Shown: piece by piece, positions 8,315 to 17,056 of the stretch | How the letters are laid out: the number at the start of each line of letters is the position of its first letter | How positions within the stretch are numbered: the first letter of the stretch is position 1 | Assembly (NCBI GenBank): GCA_035533215.1 | Contig: DATLUG010000006.1 | Location: 18,393 to 82,392 of the forward strand | DNA: 64,000 bases | Reading direction: 5' to 3' | DNA from: DAHUZL01 sp035533215 | GTDB taxonomy: Bacteria > Chloroflexota > Dormibacteria > Aeolococcales > Bog-877 | Made by a program: the position numbers and the translations under genes | Notes under the pieces: model-generated | Seen by the model: the letters and a program-made list of their open reading frames with translations, nothing else | Database searches by the model: none | Told to the model about the DNA's origin: nothing

Positions 8315-9544
8315 ATGGCACGACGCCCGACCACCGTGATCGCGGGCGCCGGCCTGGCCGGCGGCCGCGCCGCCGAGACCCTGCGCGCCCAGGGCTACGA
8401 CGGGCGCCTGGTCCTGATCGGCAGCGAGCCCGACCGACCGTACGAGCGCCCTCCCCTCTCCAAGGCGTACCTGGAGGGACGCCTCGCCCGCGAGCGGGTG
8501 TTCCTGCGCACCGCCGCCTGGTACCGGGAGCAGGCGATCACGCTGCGGCTGGGGACCACCGTCACCGGCGTCGACTGCCGGCGCCGCCAGGTCCAGCTCG
8601 ATCGCGGCCGGCCGATCGGGTACGACCGCCTGCTCCTCGCCCCCGGCGCCCGCCCCCGCCGCCTCCTGGTCCCCGGCGCCCAGCTGGAGGGGGTGGTCGC
8701 GCTGCGCACGCTGGCGGATGCGGAGCGACTGCGGGCCGCCTTCGCGGGCCGTCCCCGGGTCGTCATCGTCGGCGCCGGCTTCATCGGCTGCGAGGTCGCC
8801 GCCGCCGCCCGCCGCCAGGGCTGCCCGGTGACCCTCCTGGAGGTCGGGGCCGCCCCCCTGGCGCCGGCGCTCGGCCCCCTGGCCGGCGCCTTCGTGGCCC
8901 GCCTCCACCGGGACCACGGGGTCGACCTTCGCACCGGCGAGAGCCTGGTCAGCCTGCACGGCGCGGAGCGGGTCGAGGCGGTGGTCACCACCTCCGGCCG
9001 GCTCCTCGACGCGGACCTGGTGCTGATCGCGGTGGGGGCGGAGCCCCGGACCGAGCTGGCGGAGGCGGCGGGCCTCGCCTGCGACGGCGGGATCGTGGTC
9101 GACGAGTGCTGCCGCACCTCCGCTGCGGACGTGTTCGCGGCCGGCGATGCCGCCAGGTGGTGGCACCCCGGCCTGGCCCGGCGGCTGCGGGTGGAGCACT
9201 ACGACAACGCCCAGAACCAGGGGGTCGCGGCGGCCCTGTCGCTGCTGGGCCGGGGCGCCCCCTACGCCCCCATCCCGTACGTGTGGTCGGAGCAGTACGA
9301 CGCCACCCTGCAGTGGGTCGGGGACGCCGAGGGGGCCGACCGCACCGTCACCCGCGGCGACCCGGCATCGGGCGTGTTCAGCGCCTTCCACCTCAGGGAG
9401 GGCCGGGTGATCGCGTGCCTGGCGGTCAACCGCTTCCGGGACCTGGCCGGGGCGCGCCGCCTGATCGCCGGCGGCCAGGCGGTCGGGCTCGCCCAGCTCG
9501 CCGATCCGGACACCAGCCTGCGCGACCTGCTCCGGGCCGGCTGA
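8315..9544 (+). CDS. NAD(P)/FAD-dependent ferredoxin reductase-type oxidoreductase
   Basis: 409 aa. FAD-binding motif VIAGAGLAGGRAAETLR, the substrate-side stretch RPYERPPLSKAYLEG, an internal NAD(P) motif VVIVGAGFIGCEVAAAARR and the late FAD motif DVFAAGDAARW in order. This is the class of BphA4/rubredoxin reductase and putidaredoxin reductase, which pass electrons from NADH to a small iron-sulfur protein. No ferredoxin or oxygenase lies beside it, so the partner is unknown. It is divergent from the Nudix-like gene with about 50 bp between the chosen starts. The start has no visible Shine-Dalgarno sequence. Confidence 0.9.
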   Translation: MARRPTTVIAGAGLAGGRAAETLRAQGYDGRLVLIGSEPDRPYERPPLSKAYLEGRLARERVFLRTAAWYREQAITLRLGTTVTGVDCRRRQVQLDRGRPIGYDRLLLAPGARPRRLLVPGAQLEGVVALRTLADAERLRAAFAGRPRVVIVGAGFIGCEVAAAARRQGCPVTLLEVGAAPLAPALGPLAGAFVARLHRDHGVDLRTGESLVSLHGAERVEAVVTTSGRLLDADLVLIAVGAEPRTELAEAAGLACDGGIVVDECCRTSAADVFAAGDAARWWHPGLARRLRVEHYDNAQNQGVAAALSLLGRGAPYAPIPYVWSEQYDATLQWVGDAEGADRTVTRGDPASGVFSAFHLREGRVIACLAVNRFRDLAGARRLIAGGQAVGLAQLADPDTSLRDLLRAG

Positions 9545-9568
9545 GCCGGCCCGGCTGAGCCGGCCCGG
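9541..9568. repeat. Two tandem copies of a 14-bp unit
   Basis: ctgagccggcccgg occurs twice back to back; the first copy contains the stop codon of the preceding flavoprotein gene. Each unit contains ccggcccgg-type self-complementary sequence, so it may work as a weak transcription end, but no T-run follows. Confidence 0.6.
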
Positions 9569-9611
9569 TCGGACCGCGGGTGCCGGCCGCGGTCGATCTT
9601 GAGGGCCCCTC

Positions 9612-10515
9612 GCCCTCCGCGCCTCGCTGGAGCGGCTCCGGCGCCACGGCGACGACGGCCGGGACCGCTGGGACGGGCGCACCCTGGTCCGGACCGGCGA
9701 CGAGGGCGGGCGTCCCCTCGCCTTCGCGGCGACCGTCGTCGGCACCGTGGGCCGGCCCCGGTTCCGGTCGCGGTCGCCGGCGCGGCCGACCGCGACCGGT
9801 CCGCGGCGTGGCTGCGGGCCAGCGTCGTCGCCACCGCGCCAGGGCTGTCCCTCCTGCTCCGGTCCGACCCGGTGCTGGCGGGTCAGGAGCAGCTGGAGCC
9901 GTGGGTGCGTCCATCCGCGTCCGGGACCCCCTGGCGGCCCTGGTCCGCAGCGCCAGCGCCCAGCAGGTGAACCTGGCCTGGGCCGCGACCACCCGCCGCC
10001 GCCCCGCCGAGACGTTGGGGGAGCGTCGTCTGGTGGGGGGATGGACCGTGCGCCGGCTGGTGCCCGAGCGGCTCGCCGAGGCCGGCCCGGAGGGGCTCCG
10101 CCGGCTCCAGATCCCCCGCCAGAAGGCGCGGGCGGTGGTGGGCCTCGCCGAGGCCCAGCTGGGGCGCCGGCTGGCGCTGGCGGAGCTGGAGCGGCTGGGC
10201 GACGACCAGCTGGGGGCGCGGCCGGGCTCCCTGCACGGGATCGGCGGCGGGAGCGCGGCCGGGCTTCGCGATCGGACGCTGGGCCGGCCCCGGGCGGTGG
10301 CCGGCGACCTCGGGGTGCGCACCGCGGTCGGGCGCGCCTACCTGGGCCAGGCGCGCCCGGCCGAGGACGACGTGCGCCGGGCCGTGCGCCACTGGGACCA
10401 GGCCGCCCTGGTGGCACCGGCGGTGCTGCTCCACGGCCTCGCCCGCGGCCGGCTGCCCCAGCCGCCGGCCGGGGGGGGCGGCCCGGTCAGCGGCAGACGG
10501 CCCGGAGCTGGGTGA
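9612..10515 (+). pseudogene. AlkA-type 3-methyladenine DNA glycosylase, broken by two frameshifts
   Basis: Three reading frames are needed to read one protein. Frame A (~9612-9750) gives LRASLERLRRHGDDGRDRWD then RTGDEGGRPLAFAATVVGTV. Frame B (~9765-9905) gives DRDRSAAWLRASVVATAPGL then LLLRSDPVLAGQEQLEPW. Frame C (~9905-10515) gives RDPLAALVRSASAQQVNLAW and the helix-hairpin-helix and catalytic region (LHGIGGGSA, AGDLGVRTAVGRA). The order matches actinobacterial-type AlkA proteins. Both jumps are -1, so two single-base losses (or sequencing errors) explain it. The hairpin itself is atypical (usually LPGIGPWTA), which points to genuine decay. The catalytic Asp of AGDLG is still present. It ends convergently inside aroA. 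Confidence 0.65.
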
Positions 10516-11794
10516 AGAAGCCGGGGAAGGAGACGGCGACGCACTCCGCCCCGTCGATCTCGCTGGCGCCCTCCGCCAGGCAGGCGGCGACCGCCAGCGC
10601 CATCGCGATCCGGTGGTCGCCCTCCGACCGCACCACAGCCCCCCGGAGCCGGACCGGCCCCCGCACCGCCAGGCCGTCGCTGGTGGTCTCGACGGCGGCG
10701 CCCATCGCCCGCAGCCCGGCGGCGATCGCCTCCACCCGGTCCGACTCCTTCACCCGCAGCTCGGCCGCGTCGCGGATCTCGGTCCAGCCCTCGGCCTGGG
10801 TGGCCAGCACCGCCGCCAGCGGGAGCTCATCGATGGCCCGGGGGATCTGGCCGCCGCCGACGACGGTCGCCCGCAGGCCGTGGGAGCGGATGGCGACCGC
10901 GCCCCAGGGCTCGTCCGACTCCCCCCGGTCCCCGGGCTCGGTGGCGCAGGCGGCGCCCATCGCCCACAGGACGTCGAGCAGGCCGGTGCGCAGGGGGTTG
11001 AGCCCGACCGCCTCGCAGCGCAGCTCGGCGTCGGGATGGGCCGCCGCCAGGGCCAGGAACGGGGCCGCCGAGGAGAGGTCGCCGGGCACAGTCAGGCCGA
11101 ACGGCTGCGGCTCGCCCGGCTCCACCGTCACCCGCCGCGGCCCCCCCGCGGTCCCGTCGCCGGAGACCCGGCACACGATCCCGGCCCGGGGCAGGAGCCG
11201 CTCGGTGTGGTCCCGGGTGGCCACCCCCTCCTCCACCGTGACCGGGCCGTTGGCGCTGATCCCGGCCAGCAGCACCGCGGTCTTGAGCTGTGCGCTGGCC
11301 ACCGGCGGGCGCACCGTGACCCCCCCGTGGAGGGTGGCGCGGCCCCGCACCTCCACCGGGGGCCGGCCCTCGCCGCCGAGGCAGACGACGTCCGCGCCCA
11401 GCGGGGCCAGCACCGCCCGCAGCCTCGCCATCGGGCGCCGGCGGAGCGAGGCGTCGCCGTCGAGGCGGACCACCAGCGGGTGGCCGGCGAGGGCGCCCGC
11501 CCCCATCCGCATGGTGCTGCCCGAGTTGGCGCAGTCGATCGGATGCGGGGGCGCCAGCCAGCGACCGCGGCCGGTCCCCAGGACCGCCACCCGCCCCGGC
11601 CCGCGCTCGAAGGTGGCCGCCCCCACCTGCTCCAGGAGGCCGCGCGTCGCGGCCACGTCGGCGGCATCGCTGCAGTTGCCGAGGTAGCTGCGGCCGGGGG
11701 CGAGGCCGGCGACGAGGAGGGCGCGATGGGAGATCGACTTGTCGCCGGGGACCCGCACCGTCCCCCGCACCCGCGCCGCCGGCTCAACCCGCAT
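10487..11794 (-). CDS. aroA: 3-phosphoshikimate 1-carboxyvinyltransferase (EPSP synthase)
   Basis: 435 aa, sixth step of the shikimate pathway, joining PEP to shikimate-3-phosphate. Diagnostic stretches: PGDKSISHRALL near residue 20, LGNCSDAAD, NSGSTMRM (the NSGTTMR motif with a Ser), DGDASLRRRPM, LRVKESDRVEAIA and DHRIAMALAV. ATG at 11794 overlaps the end of tyrA by 11 nt. It is the last gene of the aromatic block, where it supplies chorismate together with aroF. Its 3' end overlaps the broken glycosylase on the opposite strand by about 29 nt. Confidence 0.95.
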   Translation of the reverse strand: MRVEPAARVRGTVRVPGDKSISHRALLVAGLAPGRSYLGNCSDAADVAATRGLLEQVGAATFERGPGRVAVLGTGRGRWLAPPHPIDCANSGSTMRMGAGALAGHPLVVRLDGDASLRRRPMARLRAVLAPLGADVVCLGGEGRPPVEVRGRATLHGGVTVRPPVASAQLKTAVLLAGISANGPVTVEEGVATRDHTERLLPRAGIVCRVSGDGTAGGPRRVTVEPGEPQPFGLTVPGDLSSAAPFLALAAAHPDAELRCEAVGLNPLRTGLLDVLWAMGAACATEPGDRGESDEPWGAVAIRSHGLRATVVGGGQIPRAIDELPLAAVLATQAEGWTEIRDAAELRVKESDRVEAIAAGLRAMGAAVETTSDGLAVRGPVRLRGAVVRSEGDHRIAMALAVAACLAEGASEIDGAECVAVSFPGFFTQLRAVCR

Positions 11795-12749
11795 CGACGG
11801 GCGCCTCCGCCAGCAGCTCGCCGCGGGCGGAGCCTGCCGCCGCGAACCAGCTCCGGAGCCCCAGGACGGCCGCCCCGAGCGGGGCCGGGCCCCGCTCCAG
11901 GTCCTGGGCCGCGTCCCCCTGCGGGTTCGGGTCCCCGAGGTCGCGCAGCCCCCGCCGCAGCCGGGCCAGCTCGGCCTCCGCCGCCGCCAGGGCCCGGTCG
12001 AGGTCGCGGGCATTGCTGGCGGCGATGTGGGCGGACATGGTGGGATCGCCGGCCGCCATCCGGGCCACGTCGCGAAACCCGCTCCCCACCAGGCGGCGGG
12101 CGAGCGGGTCCTCGGCGGCCCCGGCCGCCGCCGCCGCGGCGCAGACGTGGGCCAGCACCAGGGGCAGATGGCTGGTGCGGGCCACCAGGCGGTCGTGCCG
12201 CTCCGCCGTCACGAGGAGGGGGCGCGCCCCCAGCTGCTCGACGCAGTGGAGCCACGGCCCGAAGGGCAGGAGGGCGTCCGGGTCGTGCGGGTCGGAGGGG
12301 GTCAGCGCCCAGGTGCGGCCGTCGAAGAGGGTGGCGGTGGCGGCGGCGAAGCCGCTGCGCTCCCGCCCCGCCATCGGGTGGCCGCCCAGGAACGCCCCCG
12401 GGCCGAACCAGCGCCTGCCCCACCGGCAGACCAGCCGCTTGGTGCTGGCGGTGTCGGTGACCACAGGGGGGCGGTCGCCGGCGGCGGCCGCCAGCTCGGC
12501 GAGGGCGGGGCGGACGTCCAGCACCGGCACCGCCAGGACGACGCAGTCGGCCTCCGCCGCCGCCGCCAGCGTCACCGCGTGGTCGATGGCGCCGGCGGCA
12601 CGCGCCGCCAGGAGGGCGGCGGGGTCGCGGTCCACCCCGAGGAGCCGGACCCGGGGGAGGGCCCGCCGCAGTCCCAGCGCGACCGACCCGCCGATGCAGC
12701 CGAGGCCGACGACCGCGACGGTGGCCGGGGGCGGCCCCGGCCGGCTCAC
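11784..12749 (-). CDS. tyrA: Prephenate dehydrogenase
   Basis: 321 aa, NAD(P)-dependent oxidative decarboxylation of prephenate toward tyrosine. Rossmann motif VAVVGLGCIGGSVALGLRR at the start, then TDTASTKRLV and GGHPMAGRERSGF, the conserved TyrA stretch with the catalytic His. No C-terminal ACT domain is evident. The GTG start shares its bases with the aroF stop (GTGA) and is the only sensible start before the Rossmann motif. Translational coupling to aroF and aroA makes this part of the aromatic operon. Confidence 0.93.
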   Translation of the reverse strand: MSRPGPPPATVAVVGLGCIGGSVALGLRRALPRVRLLGVDRDPAALLAARAAGAIDHAVTLAAAAEADCVVLAVPVLDVRPALAELAAAAGDRPPVVTDTASTKRLVCRWGRRWFGPGAFLGGHPMAGRERSGFAAATATLFDGRTWALTPSDPHDPDALLPFGPWLHCVEQLGARPLLVTAERHDRLVARTSHLPLVLAHVCAAAAAAGAAEDPLARRLVGSGFRDVARMAAGDPTMSAHIAASNARDLDRALAAAEAELARLRRGLRDLGDPNPQGDAAQDLERGPAPLGAAVLGLRSWFAAAGSARGELLAEAPVDAG

Positions 12750-13837
12750 CCGCGGGAGGCGGCGCCGGTGGCGGTGCCGCCGCCGGCGGCGGGGCCCTCC
12801 GGTGCCCTGGCCCCGGCCCGGGCCAGCGGTCGGCCGACCACCTCGGCGACCGCGGCGACCTGGCGCATCAGCGCCTCGAAGGCGGGGAACGCCAGCGACT
12901 GGGGGCCGTCGGACCACGCCTCCTGGGGGTGGGGATGGACCTCGATCATGAGGGCGTCGGCCCCCGCCGCCACCGCCGCCAGCGCCATCGGCGTGACCAG
13001 AGGGCTGCGCCCGGTGCCGTGGCTGGGGTCGACCACCACCGGCAGGTGGGTCCACTCCTTCAGCAGCGGCACGCAGGAGAGGTCGAGGGTGTTGCGGGTG
13101 GCGGTCTCGAAGGTGCGGATCCCGCGCTCGCACAGCATCACCGCGTAGTTGCCCCGGGAGAGGATGTACTCGGCCGAGAGCAGCCATTCCTCCAGGGTGT
13201 TGCTGGCCCCCCGCTTGAGCAGGGCCGGCAGCCGGGTCTCGCCGACCGCCGCCAGCAGGTTGAAGTTCTGCATGTTGCGGGCGCCGATCTGGAGGATGTC
13301 GGCGCTGGCCGCCACCAGCTCGACATCGCCGGGGGTCATCACCTCGGTCACGACCGGGAGCCCGGTGGCGGCGCGCGCCTGCTCCAGGATGCGCAGGCCC
13401 TCCGCGCCCAGGCCCTGGAAGGTGTAGGGGGAGGTGCGCGGCTTGAAGGCCCCGCCGCGCAGGATGGTGGCCCCGGCCGCCCGCACCGCCGTCGCCGTCT
13501 CCATCAGCATGGCCTGGTTCTCGACCGCGCAGGGCCCCGCCATCACCACCAGCTCGGGACCGCCGACCACCGCCTCCCCGACCGGGATCTCGGTGTCCTG
13601 ACGGCGGAACTGGCGCCCGGCCAGCTTGTAGGGACGGGTGATGCGGACCACGTCCTCCACCCCGGCCAGGTTCTGGAAGCCGGCCCGCAGGTCCTCGCTG
13701 ATCTCGTGGCCGATGACCCCGATCACGGTGCGGTCCTCGCCCGCCGAGAGGTGCCCGTGGAGGCCGTGGTGCTCCACGAAGGTCACCACGTCGGCGATCT
13801 GCTCGGGGGTGGCCCCCGGCTCCATCACCACGATCAT
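12746..13837 (-). CDS. aroF: 3-deoxy-7-phosphoheptulonate synthase (DAHP synthase, type I-beta)
   Basis: 363 aa, first step of the shikimate pathway (PEP plus erythrose-4-phosphate). Residues 1-70 form the ferredoxin/ACT-like regulatory domain found in Thermotoga-type enzymes (MIVVMEPGATPEQIADVV, then VIGVIGHE). The barrel shows GPCAVEN, LRGGAFKPRTSPYTFQG, QIGARNMQNF, LLKRGASNT and VVVDPSHGTGRS. The N-terminal domain normally gives feedback inhibition by aromatic amino acids. An Ala/Gly-rich tail of about 30 residues is extra. ATG at 13837 overlaps the aroH stop as ATGA. The neighbouring AroH could act as a partner, as in fused AroH-DAHP synthases. Confidence 0.95.
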   Translation of the reverse strand: MIVVMEPGATPEQIADVVTFVEHHGLHGHLSAGEDRTVIGVIGHEISEDLRAGFQNLAGVEDVVRITRPYKLAGRQFRRQDTEIPVGEAVVGGPELVVMAGPCAVENQAMLMETATAVRAAGATILRGGAFKPRTSPYTFQGLGAEGLRILEQARAATGLPVVTEVMTPGDVELVAASADILQIGARNMQNFNLLAAVGETRLPALLKRGASNTLEEWLLSAEYILSRGNYAVMLCERGIRTFETATRNTLDLSCVPLLKEWTHLPVVVDPSHGTGRSPLVTPMALAAVAAGADALMIEVHPHPQEAWSDGPQSLAFPAFEALMRQVAAVAEVVGRPLARAGARAPEGPAAGGGTATGAASRG

Positions 13838-14232
13838 CGCGGCTGGTTCTCCCGGTAGCGGTCGAGGTCGCGCCGGATCGCCGCCGCGCCGTGCAGATAG
13901 CGATGCCGCATCGCAGCCGCGGGGCGGTCGGTGTTGACGAGGAGCAGGATACGGACGCAGCGGGCCACCGCCCGCTGATTGTCGTCGGGGACCGCCATCT
14001 CGTGGCCGCAGAGCAGCGGCACGTCGACCCACCCCATCCGCCGCGCCGCCACCGCCGGGAACTCCGCCCGGAGGTCCTCGGTGGTGGTGAACCAGGCCGC
14101 GGCGACCGCCTCCGGCTCGATCGCGTTGTCGTCGACCAGCGCCTGCAGCAGCTCCAGGGTGGCGGCCACGATCAGCTCCGGGCGGTCGGCCTCCACGGTG
14201 GTCGCCCCGCGGATGCCGCGCACCGCCGTCAC
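13834..14232 (-). CDS. aroH: Chorismate mutase, AroH type
   Basis: 132 aa, the normal length for the trimeric AroH class (not the AroQ helical class). RGIRGATTVEADRPELI at the N terminus, AAWFTTTEDLRAEFPA, then VPLLCGHEMAVP and CVRILLLVNTD carry the active-site Arg, Cys and Glu pattern. It converts chorismate to prephenate for tyrosine and phenylalanine. The stop overlaps the start of aroF (ATGA). It opens the aro half of the block, 130 nt downstream of trpA, with no clear terminator between. Confidence 0.93.
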   Translation of the reverse strand: MTAVRGIRGATTVEADRPELIVAATLELLQALVDDNAIEPEAVAAAWFTTTEDLRAEFPAVAARRMGWVDVPLLCGHEMAVPDDNQRAVARCVRILLLVNTDRPAAAMRHRYLHGAAAIRRDLDRYRENQPR

Positions 14233-14362
14233 CCACCCTCCTCCGAGCCTGACCGGCCCCGCAACGGCCCGGCGCCCCGGCCCCCCGCCGGCGGTCCCCG
14301 ACGTTCAGCCCCGAGCGTACACGAACCGGCCGCGCCGGCCGCCACGTTCCGCCCCCGCCGGC

Positions 14363-15151
14363 TCAGCGGCCGGCGAGCTCGGCGACCGCCGCGCGGGTGG
14401 CGGAGACGGGGTCCGGCGCCGTCCCGATCCGGTCCAGCAGCGCGGAGGCGACCACCGCCCCCTCGGCCAGGCCGCGCAGGCCGGACACGTGCTCGCGCCG
14501 GGAGAGGCCGAAGCCGAGCACCCGGGGGAGCCGGGTCACCGCTCCCACCCGCTGGAGCAGGTCCAGCGCCTCCGGCGGCACCGACGCGCGGGCGCCGGTG
14601 ACGCCGACCCGGGCGACGCAGTAGACGAACCCCGTCGCCAGGGCGGCGGCGGCGGCGATCCGCTCCGGGGTCGAGGTGGGGGCGACCATGGTGACGTAGC
14701 CGAGGCCGGCGGCGGCCGCCGCCGCCGCCACCGGGCCGGCCTCGTCGACCGGGAGGTCGGGGACCAGGAGGCCGTCGACGCCGGCGGCGGCGGCGGCCCC
14801 GCAGTAGCGCTCCGGGCCGTACTGGAGGATGGGGTTGAGGTAGGTCATGGTGGCCACCGGGATGACCAGGCCCGCCCGCCTCGCCTCCCCCACCATCCCC
14901 AGCGCCCGCGCCACCGTCATGCCCTGCTCCAAGGCCACCTGACCGGCCCGCTGGATCGTGGGCCCGTCGGCCAGCGGGTCCGAGAACGGGAGCCCCAGCT
15001 CCACCGCGGCGGCGCCGCCCTCCTGGGTCGCCAAGAGGCACCCCGCGGTCGCGGCCGGGGAGGGGAACCCGGCCATCACGTACGGGACCAGCGCCACCTC
15101 GCCGCCGGCGGGGAGGGCGGCCGCCCAGGCGGCGGCGCCCGCTGCCCTCAC
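14363..15151 (-). CDS. trpA: Tryptophan synthase alpha subunit
   Basis: 262 aa TIM barrel that splits indole-3-glycerol phosphate and channels indole to TrpB. The catalytic Glu is in VELGLPFSDP and the catalytic Asp in DPLADGPTIQRA; MTYLNPILQYG, GLLVPDLPVDEAG and the phosphate loop near VLGFGLSRREHV are all present. The GTG start overlaps the trpB stop (GTGA). Last gene of the trp half. Confidence 0.95.
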   Translation of the reverse strand: MRAAGAAAWAAALPAGGEVALVPYVMAGFPSPAATAGCLLATQEGGAAAVELGLPFSDPLADGPTIQRAGQVALEQGMTVARALGMVGEARRAGLVIPVATMTYLNPILQYGPERYCGAAAAAGVDGLLVPDLPVDEAGPVAAAAAAAGLGYVTMVAPTSTPERIAAAAALATGFVYCVARVGVTGARASVPPEALDLLQRVGAVTRLPRVLGFGLSRREHVSGLRGLAEGAVVASALLDRIGTAPDPVSATRAAVAELAGR

Positions 15152-16371
15152 GAGAGCTCGGGAGCGGGCGCGGCCAGGACCGTCTCCAGGTCCTTGTCCC
15201 CCCGTCCGCTGAACGAGACCAGGACCCGTGCGGACGCCGGCAGCCCGCCGGCCAGGTCACCGGCGGCGGCCAGGGCATGCGCCGTCTCCAGCGCGGGCAG
15301 GATCCCCTCCAGCCGGGCGCAGCGATGGAAGGCCTCCAGGGCGCGCCCGTCCTCGACCGCCAGGTACCGGGCCCGGCCCGACTCCTTCAGCTGGCTGTGC
15401 TCGGGACCCACCCCGGGGTAGTCGAGCCCGGCGGAGATGCTGTGGGTGGCGCGCACCTGGCCCTCGGCGTCCTGGAGCAGGTACGAGAACGCGCCGTGGA
15501 GGACGCCGGGGCGGCCCCCGCTGAGCGAGGCGGCGTGCTCGGCGGACGCGAGCCCGCGCCCGCCCGCCTCGACGCCGAGCAGCCGCACCCCGTCGTCACC
15601 GAGGAACCCCGCGAAGATCCCGATCGCGTTGCTGCCGCCGCCGACGCAGGCCACCACCGTGTGGGGCAGCCCCCCGGCCTCGTCCAGCATCTGGCGACGG
15701 GCCTCGACCCCGATCACGGCCTGGAAGGTGCGGACCAGCCACGGGTAGGGGTGGGGTCCCACCACCGACCCGATCACGTAGTGGGTGTCGGCGACGTGGG
15801 TGACCCAATCCCGGATCGCGGCCGAGGTGGCGTCCTTGAGGGTCGCGGTGCCGCTCGCCACCGCCTCCACCGTCGCGCCCAGGAGCCGCATCCGGCTGAC
15901 GTTGACCGCCTGCCGCTCCATGTCCTCCACCCCCATGTAGACGACGCAGGGAAGGTCGAAGCGGGCGCAGGCGGTGGCCGTCGCCACCCCGTGCTGGCCG
16001 GCGCCGGTCTCGGCGACGATCCGGCGCTTGCCCATCCGGCGGGCCAGGAAGACCTGGCCGAGGGCGTTGTTGAGCTTGTGGGCCCCGGTGTGGAGGAGGT
16101 CCTCGCGCTTCAGCCAGAGCTGGGCGCCCTGGTGGTGGGCGGTGAGCCGCTCGGCGAAGTAGGTCGGGGTGGGACGCCCGGCGTAGGTCCGCAGCAGCCG
16201 GCCCAGCTCGGCCTGGAACGCCGGGTCGGCGAGGGCGGCGGGGGCGGCTTCGGCGAGCTCGTCCAGGGCGGGCATCACGGTCTCGGGGACGAAGCGGCCG
16301 CCGTAGGCGCCGAAGCGCCCGCCCGGGGGCGGCGGCAGCAGCACCGGGGCGGCCTGGTCGCGGTCAGCCAC
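15148..16371 (-). CDS. trpB: Tryptophan synthase beta subunit
   Basis: 407 aa, the standard TrpB1 length. PLP lysine in LLHTGAHKLNNALGQ; ETGAGQHGVATATACA; the phosphate-binding GGGSNAIGIF; the monovalent cation and hinge region HSISAGLDYPGVGPE; C-terminal VSFSGRGDKD. It condenses indole with serine. GTG at 16371 overlaps the trpF end by 8 nt. Because the paired trpA follows with a 4-nt overlap, the two are made in equal amounts. Confidence 0.96.
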   Translation of the reverse strand: MADRDQAAPVLLPPPPGGRFGAYGGRFVPETVMPALDELAEAAPAALADPAFQAELGRLLRTYAGRPTPTYFAERLTAHHQGAQLWLKREDLLHTGAHKLNNALGQVFLARRMGKRRIVAETGAGQHGVATATACARFDLPCVVYMGVEDMERQAVNVSRMRLLGATVEAVASGTATLKDATSAAIRDWVTHVADTHYVIGSVVGPHPYPWLVRTFQAVIGVEARRQMLDEAGGLPHTVVACVGGGSNAIGIFAGFLGDDGVRLLGVEAGGRGLASAEHAASLSGGRPGVLHGAFSYLLQDAEGQVRATHSISAGLDYPGVGPEHSQLKESGRARYLAVEDGRALEAFHRCARLEGILPALETAHALAAAGDLAGGLPASARVLVSFSGRGDKDLETVLAAPAPELS

Positions 16372-17056
16372 GGGGGCACCCCCCTGCCCGGGCGGCGGTG
16401 CGAGCGGCGGCGACGAAGGCCCGCACCAGCAGGGGGTCCTTCACCCCGGGGGCGCTCTCCAGGCGGCTGGAGGCGTCCACCCCCGTCGCGGCGACGCGCT
16501 CCAGCGCCGCGGCCACCGTCGCCGGCCCCAGCCCGCCCGCGAGCCAGACCGGACGGTGGCACGCGACCACCGCGGCCGCGTCCCAATCCGCCCGCTCCCC
16601 GGTGCCGCCGGGCCGCTCCGGCGTGCCGGCGTCGACGAGGATCGGCTCGGACGGCCACCAGGCGAGGAGCGGGGCGAGGTCGGGCGCCGGCTCGCGGAGG
16701 CTGAACGCCGGGATCAGGGGCCGGTCCACGCAGGTGACGATCGCGGGGTCCACCTGCCCGTCGGTGCGGTGCAGCTGGAGCGCGTGCAGCCCGACCCGGT
16801 CAGCGGTCCGATTGAGCTGGTCGGCGTCGGCGTCGACGAAGACCCCGATGCAGTCGACCCGGCTGCCGACCGCGGCCACCAGCTCCCGGGCGGTGCGGTC
16901 GTCGATCCAGCGGGGGCTGCGACGGTCGAAGACGAGTCCGATCGCGGTGGCCCCGGCGTCCACCGCCACCTCGGCGGTGGCGAGGTCGCGCACCCCGCAC
17001 ACCTTCACCCACAGGGGCGTCCCCCCGGCCGCGGCCGCCCGCCCTCCCGCCCTCAT
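16364..17056 (-). CDS. trpF: Phosphoribosylanthranilate isomerase
   Basis: 230 aa TIM barrel. The catalytic Cys is in VKVCGVRDLATAEVAVDAGA, the catalytic Asp near ILVDAGTPERPGGTG, and VWLAGGLGPATVAAAL and GVDASSRLESAPGVKDP form the phosphate site and C terminus. An Ala/Gly-rich stretch of about 14 residues precedes the first strand. The ATG at 17056 overlaps the trpC stop (ATGA). Confidence 0.95.
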   Translation of the reverse strand: MRAGGRAAAAGGTPLWVKVCGVRDLATAEVAVDAGATAIGLVFDRRSPRWIDDRTARELVAAVGSRVDCIGVFVDADADQLNRTADRVGLHALQLHRTDGQVDPAIVTCVDRPLIPAFSLREPAPDLAPLLAWWPSEPILVDAGTPERPGGTGERADWDAAAVVACHRPVWLAGGLGPATVAAALERVAATGVDASSRLESAPGVKDPLLVRAFVAAARTAARAGGCPRG

